Origin: Burkholderia sp. BCC0506
GTDB lineage: Bacteria; Pseudomonadota; Gammaproteobacteria; Burkholderiales; Burkholderiaceae
Length of the DNA stretch: 64,000 nucleotides
NCBI RefSeq assembly: GCF_902833145.1
Contig: NZ_CADFEN010000014.1
Span: 124,001 to 188,000, forward strand
Reading direction: 5' to 3'
The translations under genes were made by a program, and so were the position numbers. The notes below the pieces were generated by a model that saw only the letters and a list, made by a program, of their open reading frames with translations, ran no database searches and was not told the DNA's origin. This document shows positions 52,422 through 60,422 of the stretch, piece after piece. Within the stretch, counting starts at the first letter, position 1. Each line of letters starts with the position of its first letter.

Positions 52422-53309
52422 ATGAGAAGAAGGGCTTCAAGAGGCTGGGCGGCGCTGATGTCAATCGGCGCGGCGTTGAGCCTGTCAGGTTGTAATTTAG
52501 ATGTACTAAATCCGAAAGGAAGCGTGGGTGCGGCAGAAAAGGCACTGATCGCGACATCCACCTGGGCGATGCTGATCGTCGTCGTGCCGGTGATCCTGCT
52601 CACGCTATGGTTCGCGTGGCGTTACCGCGCATCGAACCGCAACGCCACGTATGCGCCGAACTGGTCGCACTCGACCGCGATCGAGGTCGTGATCTGGACG
52701 GTGCCGACGCTGATCATCCTGTTCCTCGGCGTGCTCACGTGGAAGACCACGCACGAGCTCGATCCGTACAAGCCGCTCGAATCGGCGGTGAAGCCGATCG
52801 ACGTCGAAGTGGTCGCGCTCGACTGGAAATGGCTGTTCATCTATCCGGAGCTCGGCATCGCGTCGGTGAACCAGCTCGCGATTCCGGTCGGCACGCCGGT
52901 GAACTTCCGCATCACGTCCGATTCGGTGATGAACTCGTTCTTCATCCCGCAGCTCGGCGGCCAGGTCTACGCGATGGCCGGCATGCAGACGCGCCTGCAC
53001 CTGATCGCCGACGAGCCCGGCAATTACGCGGGCACGTCCGCCAATTTCAGCGGCCGCGGTTTCTCCGACATGAAGTTCCGCACGCTCGCCGAGCCGCGCG
53101 AGCAGTTCGATGCGTGGGTGCAGAAGGTGAAGGCGTCGCCGGACCGGCTCGACGCGACCATGTACAGCGGCGTCGCGCAGCCGAGCGAGAAGGCGCCGGT
53201 GCGCTACTTCTCGTCGGTCGACCCGCGGCTCTTCCACAACATCATCGCGAAATACAACGACGGCCACGTCCTCGACCTGAAGGACGCCGCCTGCGGCACG
53301 AAGGGGTAA
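52422..53309 (+). CDS. cyoA: Cytochrome o ubiquinol oxidase subunit II
   Basis: Quinol oxidase subunit II, a lipoprotein with two membrane helices and a periplasmic cupredoxin domain that lacks the CuA site. The signal sequence ends in ALSLSGC (lipidated Cys about residue 24). The two membrane helices are around residues 42-65 and 85-107, and the cupredoxin part has VVALDWKWLFIYPELGIASVN, SVMNSFFIPQLGGQVYAMAGM and FSGRGFSDMKF. The copper ligands of cytochrome c oxidases are absent, as expected for a quinol oxidase. GTG 52419 directly precedes the ATG and is an alternative start. Confidence 0.95.
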   Translation: MRRRASRGWAALMSIGAALSLSGCNLDVLNPKGSVGAAEKALIATSTWAMLIVVVPVILLTLWFAWRYRASNRNATYAPNWSHSTAIEVVIWTVPTLIILFLGVLTWKTTHELDPYKPLESAVKPIDVEVVALDWKWLFIYPELGIASVNQLAIPVGTPVNFRITSDSVMNSFFIPQLGGQVYAMAGMQTRLHLIADEPGNYAGTSANFSGRGFSDMKFRTLAEPREQFDAWVQKVKASPDRLDATMYSGVAQPSEKAPVRYFSSVDPRLFHNIIAKYNDGHVLDLKDAACGTKG

Positions 53310-53312
53310 CGC

Positions 53313-55319
53313 ATGTTCGGCAAACTCACACTTTCGGCGATCCCGTTCGATCAGCCCATCATCATGGGGGCAGGCGCCTTCATGGGGCTGGTCGTGCTGG
53401 GCATTCTCGCCGCGCTGACGATCACCGGCCGCTGGAAATGGCTGTGGACGGAATGGCTGACCACGGTCGACCACAAGAGGCTCGGCGTGATGTACATCAT
53501 CGTCGCGCTGATCATGCTGCTGCGCGGCTTCGCCGACGCGATCATGATGCGCATGCAGCTCGCGCTCGCATACAACGCGCCCGGTTACCTGCCGCCGCAC
53601 CACTATGACCAGATCTTCACGGCGCACGGCGTGATCATGATCTTCTTCATGGCGATGGTGTTCATGGTCGGCCTGATGAACCTGGTCGTGCCGCTGCAGA
53701 TCGGTGCGCGCGACGTCGCGTTCCCGTTCATCAACTCGCTGTCGTTCTGGATGACGGCGGTCAGCGCGATCCTGATCAACGTGTCGCTCGTGATCGGCGA
53801 ATTCGCGCAGACGGGCTGGCTCGCGTACCCGCCGCTGTCGGAGCTGCAGTTCAGTCCGGGAGTAGGGGTCGACTACTACCTGTGGGCGCTGCAGATCTCC
53901 GGTGTCGGCACGCTGCTGACCGGCGTGAATTTCTTCGTGACGATCATCAAGATGCGCGCGCCGGGCATGACGCTGATGAAGATGCCCGTGTTCACGTGGA
54001 CGGCCCTCTGCACGAACGTGCTGATCATGGCGTCGTTCCCGATCCTGACCGCGACGCTCGCGCTGCTCGGCCTCGACCGTTACCTCGGCATGCACTTCTT
54101 CACGAACGAAGCCGGCGGCAACGCGATGCTGTACCTGAACCTGATCTGGGCGTGGGGCCATCCGGAGGTGTACATCCTGATCCTGCCGGCGTTCGGGATC
54201 TTCTCGGAAGTCATCGCGACGTTCGCGAAGAAGCCGCTGTTCGGCTACAAGACGATGGTGTATGCGACCTGCGCGATCATGGTGCTGTCGTTCCTCGTGT
54301 GGCTGCATCACTTCTTCACGATGGGCTCCGGCGCGAACGTGAACGCGTTCTTCGGGATCATGACGATGATCATCGCGATTCCGACCGGCGTGAAGGTGTT
54401 CAACTGGCTGTTCACGATGTATCGCGGCCGGATCGCGTTCACGACACCCGTGCTGTGGACGATCGGCTTCATGGTCACGTTCACGCTCGGCGGCATGACC
54501 GGCGTGATGATGGCGATTCCGGGCGCGGACTTCGTGCTGCACAACAGCCTGTTCCTGATCGCGCACTTCCACAACGTGATCATCGGCGGCGTGCTGTTCG
54601 GCTATCTCGCGGGCTTCAACTACTGGTTCCCGAAGGCGTTCGGCTTCAAGCTGAACGAGAAGCTCGGCAAGGCCGCGTTCTGGTTCTGGCAGGTCGGCTT
54701 CTACGTCGCGTTCGTGCCGCTCTACGTGCTCGGCTTCATGGGCATGACGCGCCGCCTGAACCACTACGACAACCCGGCCTGGCATCCGTGGCTGCTGGTC
54801 GCCGCGTTCGGCGCCGTGCTGATCGCGATCGGCATCGCGTGCCAGCTGCTGCAGCTGGTGGTCAGCATCCGCAACCGCAACCTGCCTGCGTACCGCGACA
54901 CGACGGGCGACCCGTGGGGCGGCCGCACGCTGGAGTGGGCGACCTCGTCGCCGCCGGCCGACTACAACTTCGCGGTGATCCCGCAGGTACGCACGCTCGA
55001 CGCGTATGCGGACATGAAGGCGCGCGGCGAAGGCCGGCCGAACCCGGCGGCGATGCGCGACATCCACATGCCGTCGAATACCTGTGCGGGCCTCGTGATC
55101 GCGATCTTCAGCCTCGTGCTCGGCTTCGCGCTGGTGTGGCACATCTGGTGGATGGCGATCGGCGGGCTCGTCGGGATCGTCGCGACGCTCGTGATCTACA
55201 GCTCGCGCGACAACGACGGCTATTACATCCCTGCGTCGACGGTGCGCAAGACCGAAGACAAGCAGCCGACGCAGCGCACGGCCGCGCGCGTCGACGACGT
55301 GGAACTGGAGGCCAACTGA
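53313..55319 (+). CDS. cyoB: Cytochrome o ubiquinol oxidase subunit I
   Basis: Catalytic haem-copper subunit that reduces oxygen and pumps protons. The 668-residue protein has about 15 membrane helices. Metal ligands are in [15 protein letters not shown] (low-spin haem), [17 protein letters not shown] with the cross-linked His-Tyr, LHHFFTMG for CuB, and the paired histidines in [12 protein letters not shown]. It is 3 bp after cyoA, and its stop overlaps the cyoC ATG. Confidence 0.98.
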   Translation: MFGKLTLSAIPFDQPIIMGAGAFMGLVVLGILAALTITGRWKWLWTEWLTTVDHKRLGVMYIIVALIMLLRGFADAIMMRMQLALAYNAPGYLPPHHYDQIFTAHGVIMIFFMAMVFMVGLMNLVVPLQIGARDVAFPFINSLSFWMTAVSAILINVSLVIGEFAQTGWLAYPPLSELQFSPGVGVDYYLWALQISGVGTLLTGVNFFVTIIKMRAPGMTLMKMPVFTWTALCTNVLIMASFPILTATLALLGLDRYLGMHFFTNEAGGNAMLYLNLIWAWGHPEVYILILPAFGIFSEVIATFAKKPLFGYKTMVYATCAIMVLSFLVWLHHFFTMGSGANVNAFFGIMTMIIAIPTGVKVFNWLFTMYRGRIAFTTPVLWTIGFMVTFTLGGMTGVMMAIPGADFVLHNSLFLIAHFHNVIIGGVLFGYLAGFNYWFPKAFGFKLNEKLGKAAFWFWQVGFYVAFVPLYVLGFMGMTRRLNHYDNPAWHPWLLVAAFGAVLIAIGIACQLLQLVVSIRNRNLPAYRDTTGDPWGGRTLEWATSSPPADYNFAVIPQVRTLDAYADMKARGEGRPNPAAMRDIHMPSNTCAGLVIAIFSLVLGFALVWHIWWMAIGGLVGIVATLVIYSSRDNDGYYIPASTVRKTEDKQPTQRTAARVDDVELEAN

Positions 55320-55927
55320 TGTTGCAGAAAACCCTGAGCGCGACCCTGCTCGAGCACGACGACCATCCGCCGTCGCATTCAGTGTTCGGGTTCTGGCTGT
55401 ACCTGATGACCGACTGCGTGATCTTCGCGGCGCTGTTCGCGACGTTCGCGGTGCTGGGCAACCAGTACGCGGGCGGTCCGACCGCGAAGGACCTGTTCGA
55501 CATTCCGGGTGTCGCGGTCGAAACCGCCGCGCTGCTGTTGTCGAGCATCACCTACGGCTTCGCGATGCTCGCGGCGTACAAGCAGCGGCGCGGTGCGCTG
55601 CTCGCATGGCTCGCGGTGACGTTCGTGCTCGGCGCGGCGTTTCTCGCGATGGAACTGCGCGAGTTCTCGCATCTGATCGCGGAAGGCGCCGGCCCGCAGC
55701 GCAGCGCGTTCCTGTCGGCGTTCTTCACGCTGGTCGGCACCCACGGGCTGCACGTGACGGCCGGCCTGTTGTGGATGATCGTGCTGGCCGCGCAGATCGT
55801 GTTGCGCGGCGGCGACCTGACCGATCGCGACCTGCGACGCCTGACGTGCCTGAGCCTGTTCTGGCACTTCCTCGACATCGTGTGGATCTGCGTGTTTTCC
55901 TTTGTCTATCTCGCGAGCGTGATCTAA
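55319..55927 (+). CDS. cyoC: Cytochrome o ubiquinol oxidase subunit III
   Basis: Integral membrane subunit of 202 residues with five membrane helices, aiding assembly and stability of the oxidase. Family segments are [37 protein letters not shown] with the conserved acidic residue, [16 protein letters not shown] and [14 protein letters not shown]. The ATG overlaps the cyoB stop (TGATG), so translation is coupled. Confidence 0.97.
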   Translation: MLQKTLSATLLEHDDHPPSHSVFGFWLYLMTDCVIFAALFATFAVLGNQYAGGPTAKDLFDIPGVAVETAALLLSSITYGFAMLAAYKQRRGALLAWLAVTFVLGAAFLAMELREFSHLIAEGAGPQRSAFLSAFFTLVGTHGLHVTAGLLWMIVLAAQIVLRGGDLTDRDLRRLTCLSLFWHFLDIVWICVFSFVYLASVI

Positions 55928-56260
55928 ATGGCCCATTCGCATTCGTCTCAACTCGAAGAAGGGCACGGCAGTGTCGGCGGCTACGTCGCCGGTTTCATCC
56001 TGTCGGTGCTGCTCACGGCCGCGTCGTTCGGCCTCGTGATGGGCGGCGTGCTGTCGCCGCATGCGTCGCTGATCGGGCTGGCCGTGCTCGCCTTCGTGCA
56101 GATCGTCGTGCACCTCGTGTACTTCCTGCACATGAACGGCTCGTCGGGCCAGCGCTGGAACGTGATGGCGTTCAGCTATACGGTGCTGACCGCGGCGATC
56201 CTGATCGTCGGCACGCTGTGGGTGATGCACAACGTCAGCATGAACATGATGTCGCGTTGA
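55928..56260 (+). CDS. cyoD: Cytochrome o ubiquinol oxidase subunit IV
   Basis: Small subunit of 110 residues with three membrane helices (GYVAGFILSVLLTAASFGLV; LIGLAVLAFVQIVVHLVYFL; YTVLTAAILIVGTLWVM). It supports CuB-site formation in E. coli. It begins immediately after the cyoC stop. cyoE (haem O synthase) does not follow and must be elsewhere; the operon ends at the terminator 46 bp downstream. Confidence 0.95.
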   Translation: MAHSHSSQLEEGHGSVGGYVAGFILSVLLTAASFGLVMGGVLSPHASLIGLAVLAFVQIVVHLVYFLHMNGSSGQRWNVMAFSYTVLTAAILIVGTLWVMHNVSMNMMSR

Positions 56261-56306
56261 GCGGCAGCGTGGCGCAACGGGTTCACATCCGTGCGTGTTC
56301 ATGAAG

Positions 56307-56334
56307 AAAAGGCGGCACGCAGGTGCCGCCTTTT
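56307..56334. terminator. Bidirectional terminator between cyoD and the DUF4148 gene
   Basis: Palindrome AAAAGGCGGCAC / GTGCCGCCTTTT with a GCAG loop. The genes on both sides converge on it. Confidence 0.88.
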
Positions 56335-56368
56335 CGCTTTTCCGGCTGCATCGGGCCGGACCGTGCGG

Positions 56369-56668
56369 TCAGCGGTGCGTGCCCGCGTCGGCCGTCAGCG
56401 CGTGCGTGCAGTCGGCGCGGTACTCGGCGGCGAGCCGATGCTTCGCGTCGGCGAGATCGTCGGGGTAGTACGGGCTCGCGTGGGCCGGCTCGTAGCCGAC
56501 CTGTTCGAGTTCGCTCAGTTCGCGCACCAGATCCGCACGCGTGACGCTGCTGCCCGTGTGCACGAACGGGTACGCGTTGCATTCCTGCGGGGTGAGGTGG
56601 GGGCCCGCGAGCGCGGCGGTGCTGGCGCATGCGAGCAGCATGCAGACGATGGGGGTCGACAGTTTCAT
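56369..56668 (-). CDS. Small secreted DUF4148-type protein
   Basis: A 99-residue exported protein. The signal peptide (LSTPIVCMLLACASTAALAG) is cleaved at about residue 22. The mature part has SVTRADLVRELSELEQVGYEP and the tail YPDDLADAKHRLAAEY, a pattern of the DUF4148 family, which is very common in Burkholderia and has no known function. ATG 56668 has an AGGAG site. It is divergent from the two-component genes with a 219-bp shared upstream region. Confidence 0.83.
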   Translation of the reverse strand: MKLSTPIVCMLLACASTAALAGPHLTPQECNAYPFVHTGSSVTRADLVRELSELEQVGYEPAHASPYYPDDLADAKHRLAAEYRADCTHALTADAGTHR

Positions 56669-56887
56669 CCGGTAGCTCCTGGGTTTCGCGGCCCGATGCC
56701 GCTTGACTGTCAGCGTAGGCGGGCGAGGTCGCAGGGCGCGCGACGTGCGGATGAAGGATGTTTCATGTACGCACGTCGCGATGCCGGATGAAGTTATTTT
56801 CATCTGGCGCCGCACGGCGGTCGCGACGCTTACGATAGTGGCGGGCGCATCGTGCGCGCCCGTCTTGACGTTCATTGCGAGGGAACC

Positions 56888-57562
56888 ATGCGAGTACTGA
56901 CGGTCGAGGACGATACGGTGACCGCGAACGAAATCGTCGGCGAACTGACCGCGCGCGGGTTCGAGGTCGACTGGATCGACAACGGCCGCGAAGGGATGAT
57001 GCGCGCGATGAGCGCATCGTACGATGCGATCACGCTCGACCGGATGCTGCCGGGCGCGGACGGCCTCGCGATCGTGACCGCGATGCGCACGGTCGGCATC
57101 GACACGCCGGTGCTGATGCTGAGCGCGCTCGGCGACGTCGACGAGCGCATCCGCGGGCTGCGCGCGGGCGGCGACGATTACCTGACGAAGCCGTTCGATT
57201 CCGGCGAACTGAGCGCGCGCATCGAAGTGCTGCTGCGCCGCCGGCAGGCGGCGGGCGTGCCGCAGCAGGCGCGGCTGAAGGTCGGTGCGCTCGAGCTCGA
57301 CCTCATTTCGCGCTGCGCGCGCCGCGGCGCCGACGAGATTCCATTGCTGCCGACCGAATTCCGCGTGCTCGAATTCATGATGCGCAACGCGGGCCAGACG
57401 ATCACGCGCACGATGCTGTTCGAGGCCGTATGGGGCTATCACTTCGATCCCGGCACCAACCTGATCGACGTCCACATGGGCCGGCTGCGCAAGAAGATCG
57501 ATCCTCCCGGTGCCGAGCCGATGATCCAGACGGTGCGCGGATCGGGTTACGTGCTCGCTTGA
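56888..57562 (+). CDS. OmpR-family response regulator
   Basis: A 224-residue two-component regulator. The receiver has the acidic pair Glu8-Asp9 (MRVLTVEDDT), phosphoacceptor Asp51 (YDAITLDRMLPG) and the conserved lysine in YLTKPF. The C-terminal winged helix is of OmpR/PhoB type (LLPTEFRVLEFMMRNAG, TNLIDVHMGRLRKKID, IQTVRGSGYVLA). The sensor gene follows 11 bp later. It is an active-looking regulator whose signal and targets are unknown. Confidence 0.95.
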   Translation: MRVLTVEDDTVTANEIVGELTARGFEVDWIDNGREGMMRAMSASYDAITLDRMLPGADGLAIVTAMRTVGIDTPVLMLSALGDVDERIRGLRAGGDDYLTKPFDSGELSARIEVLLRRRQAAGVPQQARLKVGALELDLISRCARRGADEIPLLPTEFRVLEFMMRNAGQTITRTMLFEAVWGYHFDPGTNLIDVHMGRLRKKIDPPGAEPMIQTVRGSGYVLA

Positions 57563-57573
57563 CGGAGGCGCCG

Positions 57574-58965
57574 ATGGACGCAGCCCGCGCGGCGAACTTC
57601 ACGCGCCGCTGGCATACGACGACGTTTCGCTGGCTGTGCGCGTACGCGGCGATCTTCTCGGTGTCGCTGCTGCTGCTCGCGGGCGTGATCAGCGTGGCCG
57701 CGACGCACACGATGACGCGCGACACCGACGAGGTGCTCGCGTGGCAACTGATCTATTTCGATTCGATTCCCGATGCCGAGCTGCCGCTCGCGATCCATCG
57801 GCGGCTCGAGCACGAGCACATGCACACGAACTTCTACGGGCTGTTCGATGCGGGCGGGCGCCGCGTGGCCGGCGACATCGCGGCGCCGCCCGTGCTGCGC
57901 ACGGATCGCCACGGCCGGACGCTGAACCGCACGCTCGCGCTGCTCGACGGCCAATCGTCGCCGATCGTGCGCGCGATGGCCGTGCGCCGCGACGACGGCA
58001 TGACGCTCGTGGTCGCGCGCGACCTGTCGCATTTCATCCAGATCCGCGAAGTCGCGATCCGCGGGCTCGTGATCGGCGGCGTGGTGATCCTGATCGCGGG
58101 CATCGCCGGCGGCAGCATGCTCGGCATGCGGCAGATGCGCCGCGTCGCCGCGATCCGGCGCGTCACCCGGCAGATCGCCGAAGGCGATCTCGGCAAGCGG
58201 CTGCCCGTCGGTCGCTACGACGAACTCGATCTGCTCGCGCATCTCGTGAACCACATGCTCGACGAAGTCGAGCGGCTGATGGGCGAGGTGCGCCATACCT
58301 GCGACGGGATCGCGCACGACCTGCGCACGCCGCTCGCACGCGTGCATACGATGCTGGCGCGGCTCGCCGACCAGCCGTTCTGCGCGCACGATTCCGCGTC
58401 GGCGGCGCTGCTGGCGTCGGCGCGGGACGAAACCGACCGGCTGCTCGAACGTTTTCGCGCGATGCTGCGCATCTCCGAGATCGGCACGCTGAGCCGGCGC
58501 GGCGGCTTCGCCGCGGTGGACGTCGCGGCCTTGCTGCGCGACGTGTGCGAACTTTACGAGCCGCTGGCCGAGGACGTCGACGTGTCGTTCGCGCTCGAGG
58601 CGGCCGCGGTCGACGGCATCCATGGCGATCGTGCGTTGCTGTTCGAGGCGTTCAGCAATCTCGCGGACAACGCGATCAAGTTCACGCCGCCGGGCGGCCG
58701 CGTGCGCGTCGTGCTCGAGGCGACGCCGCACGGTCCGCTCGTCCGGTTCGAGGACACCGGGCCGGGCATTGCGCCCGGCGAGCGCAACGCGGTGCTCGAA
58801 CGCTTCTATCGCGGCGAGCGCACGCGCCATGTGCACGGCTCGGGGCTCGGGTTGAGCATCGTGTCGGCGGTGATGCGCGTGCACGGTTTCGCGCTGCGGA
58901 TCGGCGATGCGCAGCCGGCCGGGGCGGCGATCACGGTCGAATGCTGGCCGCGTTCGCTCGCATGA
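57574..58965 (+). CDS. Sensor histidine kinase
   Basis: A 463-residue membrane sensor. TM1 is at about residues 18-40 (AIFSVSLLLLAGVISVAA), a periplasmic domain of about 120 residues follows, TM2 is at about 165-187 (LVIGGVVILIAGIAGGSML), then a HAMP domain (RRVTRQIAEGDLGKRLPV). The H box is in GIAHDLRTPLARVHTML with the phosphorylated His, the N box in FSNLADNAIKFTPPGG, then G boxes DTGPGI and GSGLGLSIV. ATG 57574 follows GGAGG. It pairs with the regulator just upstream. Confidence 0.94.
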   Translation: MDAARAANFTRRWHTTTFRWLCAYAAIFSVSLLLLAGVISVAATHTMTRDTDEVLAWQLIYFDSIPDAELPLAIHRRLEHEHMHTNFYGLFDAGGRRVAGDIAAPPVLRTDRHGRTLNRTLALLDGQSSPIVRAMAVRRDDGMTLVVARDLSHFIQIREVAIRGLVIGGVVILIAGIAGGSMLGMRQMRRVAAIRRVTRQIAEGDLGKRLPVGRYDELDLLAHLVNHMLDEVERLMGEVRHTCDGIAHDLRTPLARVHTMLARLADQPFCAHDSASAALLASARDETDRLLERFRAMLRISEIGTLSRRGGFAAVDVAALLRDVCELYEPLAEDVDVSFALEAAAVDGIHGDRALLFEAFSNLADNAIKFTPPGGRVRVVLEATPHGPLVRFEDTGPGIAPGERNAVLERFYRGERTRHVHGSGLGLSIVSAVMRVHGFALRIGDAQPAGAAITVECWPRSLA

Positions 58966-58984
58966 TGCAGAAGGAGAGCAGGCG

Positions 58985-59650
58985 ATGCGCATCCTGCTGA
59001 TTGCTCCGCCGGGCCCGGACGCGTCGCGGCTCGACAAGGCGTTTCGAGAGAGCATGCACGGCGTCGAGCGTGTCGACGAATGGCGCGATGGCTGTTTCGC
59101 GGCGACGCAGGACCGCTTCGACGCAATCGTGATCGTCGCGGTCGAAGGGGCTTCCGTGCCGGCGATTCTCGACGGATTGCCGCGGCTCGCCGCGTCGGCC
59201 GGCAACGCGACGATTGCCGCGATCGTCGCCGGCGCCTCGTCCGCCCGCCGTGCGCGGATGCTGAAGGCCGGCTGCGACATCTGCCTGGCCCATCCGTGTT
59301 CGTTCGTCGAATTGCACGAGCGGCTGCGCGCGCTGTGGCGCCGCGCGGGCGTCATCGCGATGCGCGAATCGATCCGGCTCGACACGGCGACGCGCGCCCT
59401 CGAGGAGCCGGGCCGGCGGCTCGCGCTCAGCGCACGGGAATTTCGCGTCGTCGAATGCCTGTTGCGCGAAGCGGGGCGGCCGGTCGGGCGTGATGCCGTG
59501 CTGCGTTATGCGTGGGACGATGCCGACATCGAACCCGAAACGGTCAATGCGCTCGTCGTGCGGTTGCGGCGCAAGCTGGCCGCGCACGCGTTCTCCGCAC
59601 GGATCGAAACGGTTGCGCGGTTCGGCTTCCGGCTCGACACGGGCGGGTGA
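58985..59650 (+). CDS. OmpR-family regulator with non-phosphorylatable pseudo-receiver
   Basis: A 221-residue protein with receiver and winged-helix layout. The receiver starts MRILLIAPPG, so the acidic pair is replaced by Pro8-Pro9; the phosphoacceptor position reads Val51 (FDAIVIVAVEG, in the same register as Asp51 of the upstream regulator); and the conserved lysine is His103 (ICLAHPCS). The C-terminal DNA-binding domain looks intact (LALSAREFRVVECLLREAG, ETVNALVVRLRRKL, IETVARFGFRLD). It is 19 bp after the sensor gene. Phosphorylation-independent DNA binding is expected. Confidence 0.85.
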   Translation: MRILLIAPPGPDASRLDKAFRESMHGVERVDEWRDGCFAATQDRFDAIVIVAVEGASVPAILDGLPRLAASAGNATIAAIVAGASSARRARMLKAGCDICLAHPCSFVELHERLRALWRRAGVIAMRESIRLDTATRALEEPGRRLALSAREFRVVECLLREAGRPVGRDAVLRYAWDDADIEPETVNALVVRLRRKLAAHAFSARIETVARFGFRLDTGG

Positions 59651-59921
59651 CGGGCACGGATATCGACGCTCGGGCGGAGGGTCTTGACGAGCCCGAGCGG
59701 CTGGTGCAGGGTGCGCGGCGCCGCCTGACGCCGGGCGCGGAGCAGGGTGCGAGCGGTTTCGGGAAAGGGCGCGGACGGGCGAGCGGCGTCGATTGTTACA
59801 AGACGTTAGCGCGGGCTTCCCGTTGCGATGCCGCGCATCAGTTCTTACAAACTTGAAATATGCGGAGACGGTGCTTGCCGCTATAGTCGAATCACACATG
59901 ACACAACCAGAAGAGGAATCC

Positions 59922-60281
59922 ATGAAGACTTTGCGTGTTGCCTCGCTCCTGACCGGTATGACGGCCTTGCTCGTGTCGGGCGCAGCAATGGCGGGAGTCA
60001 ATGTCGGGATCAACGTCGGCGTGCCGGCACCGGTCTACGTCGCGCCCGCGCCCGTGTATGCGCCGCCGCCTCCGCCGCCGGTCGTCTACCAGCCGGCGCC
60101 TGTCTATGCCCCGGCGCCCGTGTACGCACCGGCGCCGGCGATCGTGATCGGCTGGCACGGCGACCGCTACTGGGACGGCCGCCGCTACTGGGGCCGCGAC
60201 GAGTGGTATCGCCATCATGGCCGCGGCTGGGGCGGCGATCGCGGTCACTGGGATCATGGCCGCCACAACGGCTGGCGCTGA
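59922..60281 (+). CDS. Secreted Pro/Val/Tyr-rich (PXPV-type) small protein
   Basis: A 119-residue exported protein. Signal peptide LLTGMTALLVSGAAMAG is cleaved at about residue 23. The middle has repeated APVYAPAP-type units (residues 30-70) and the C-terminus is rich in Arg, Trp, Tyr, Gly and His (RYWDGRRYWGRDEWYRHHGRG). This resembles PXPV-repeat proteins of unknown function. ATG 59922 has an AGAGGAA site; TATAGT lies 39 bases upstream. It lies downstream of the two-component operon and may be one of its targets. Confidence 0.8.
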   Translation: MKTLRVASLLTGMTALLVSGAAMAGVNVGINVGVPAPVYVAPAPVYAPPPPPPVVYQPAPVYAPAPVYAPAPAIVIGWHGDRYWDGRRYWGRDEWYRHHGRGWGGDRGHWDHGRHNGWR

Positions 60282-60329
60282 TCGACGGGTCGCGCATGCG
60301 CGCCGCGTGCGCGACAACGGCTCATGAAG

Positions 60330-60358
60330 AAACCGCCCGTGTGGCGGTTTTCTTTTGG
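60330..60358 (+). terminator. Rho-independent terminator after the PXPV-type gene
   Basis: Stem AAACCGCC / GGCGGTTT with a 5-base loop, followed by TCTTTT, 49 bases after the stop codon. Confidence 0.7.
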
Positions 60359-60422
60359 CTTGACGGATTGAATAGGTAGAATCGTCCCACGTTACTACCC
60401 TCATTCGACCGACAGAGCCTCT

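Noticed and set aside
52605-55142. A long minus-strand open frame opposite cyoA and cyoB
   Set aside because: Antisense shadow. Its sequence is almost all His, Arg, Asp and Glu, typical of reversed high-GC membrane-protein codons.
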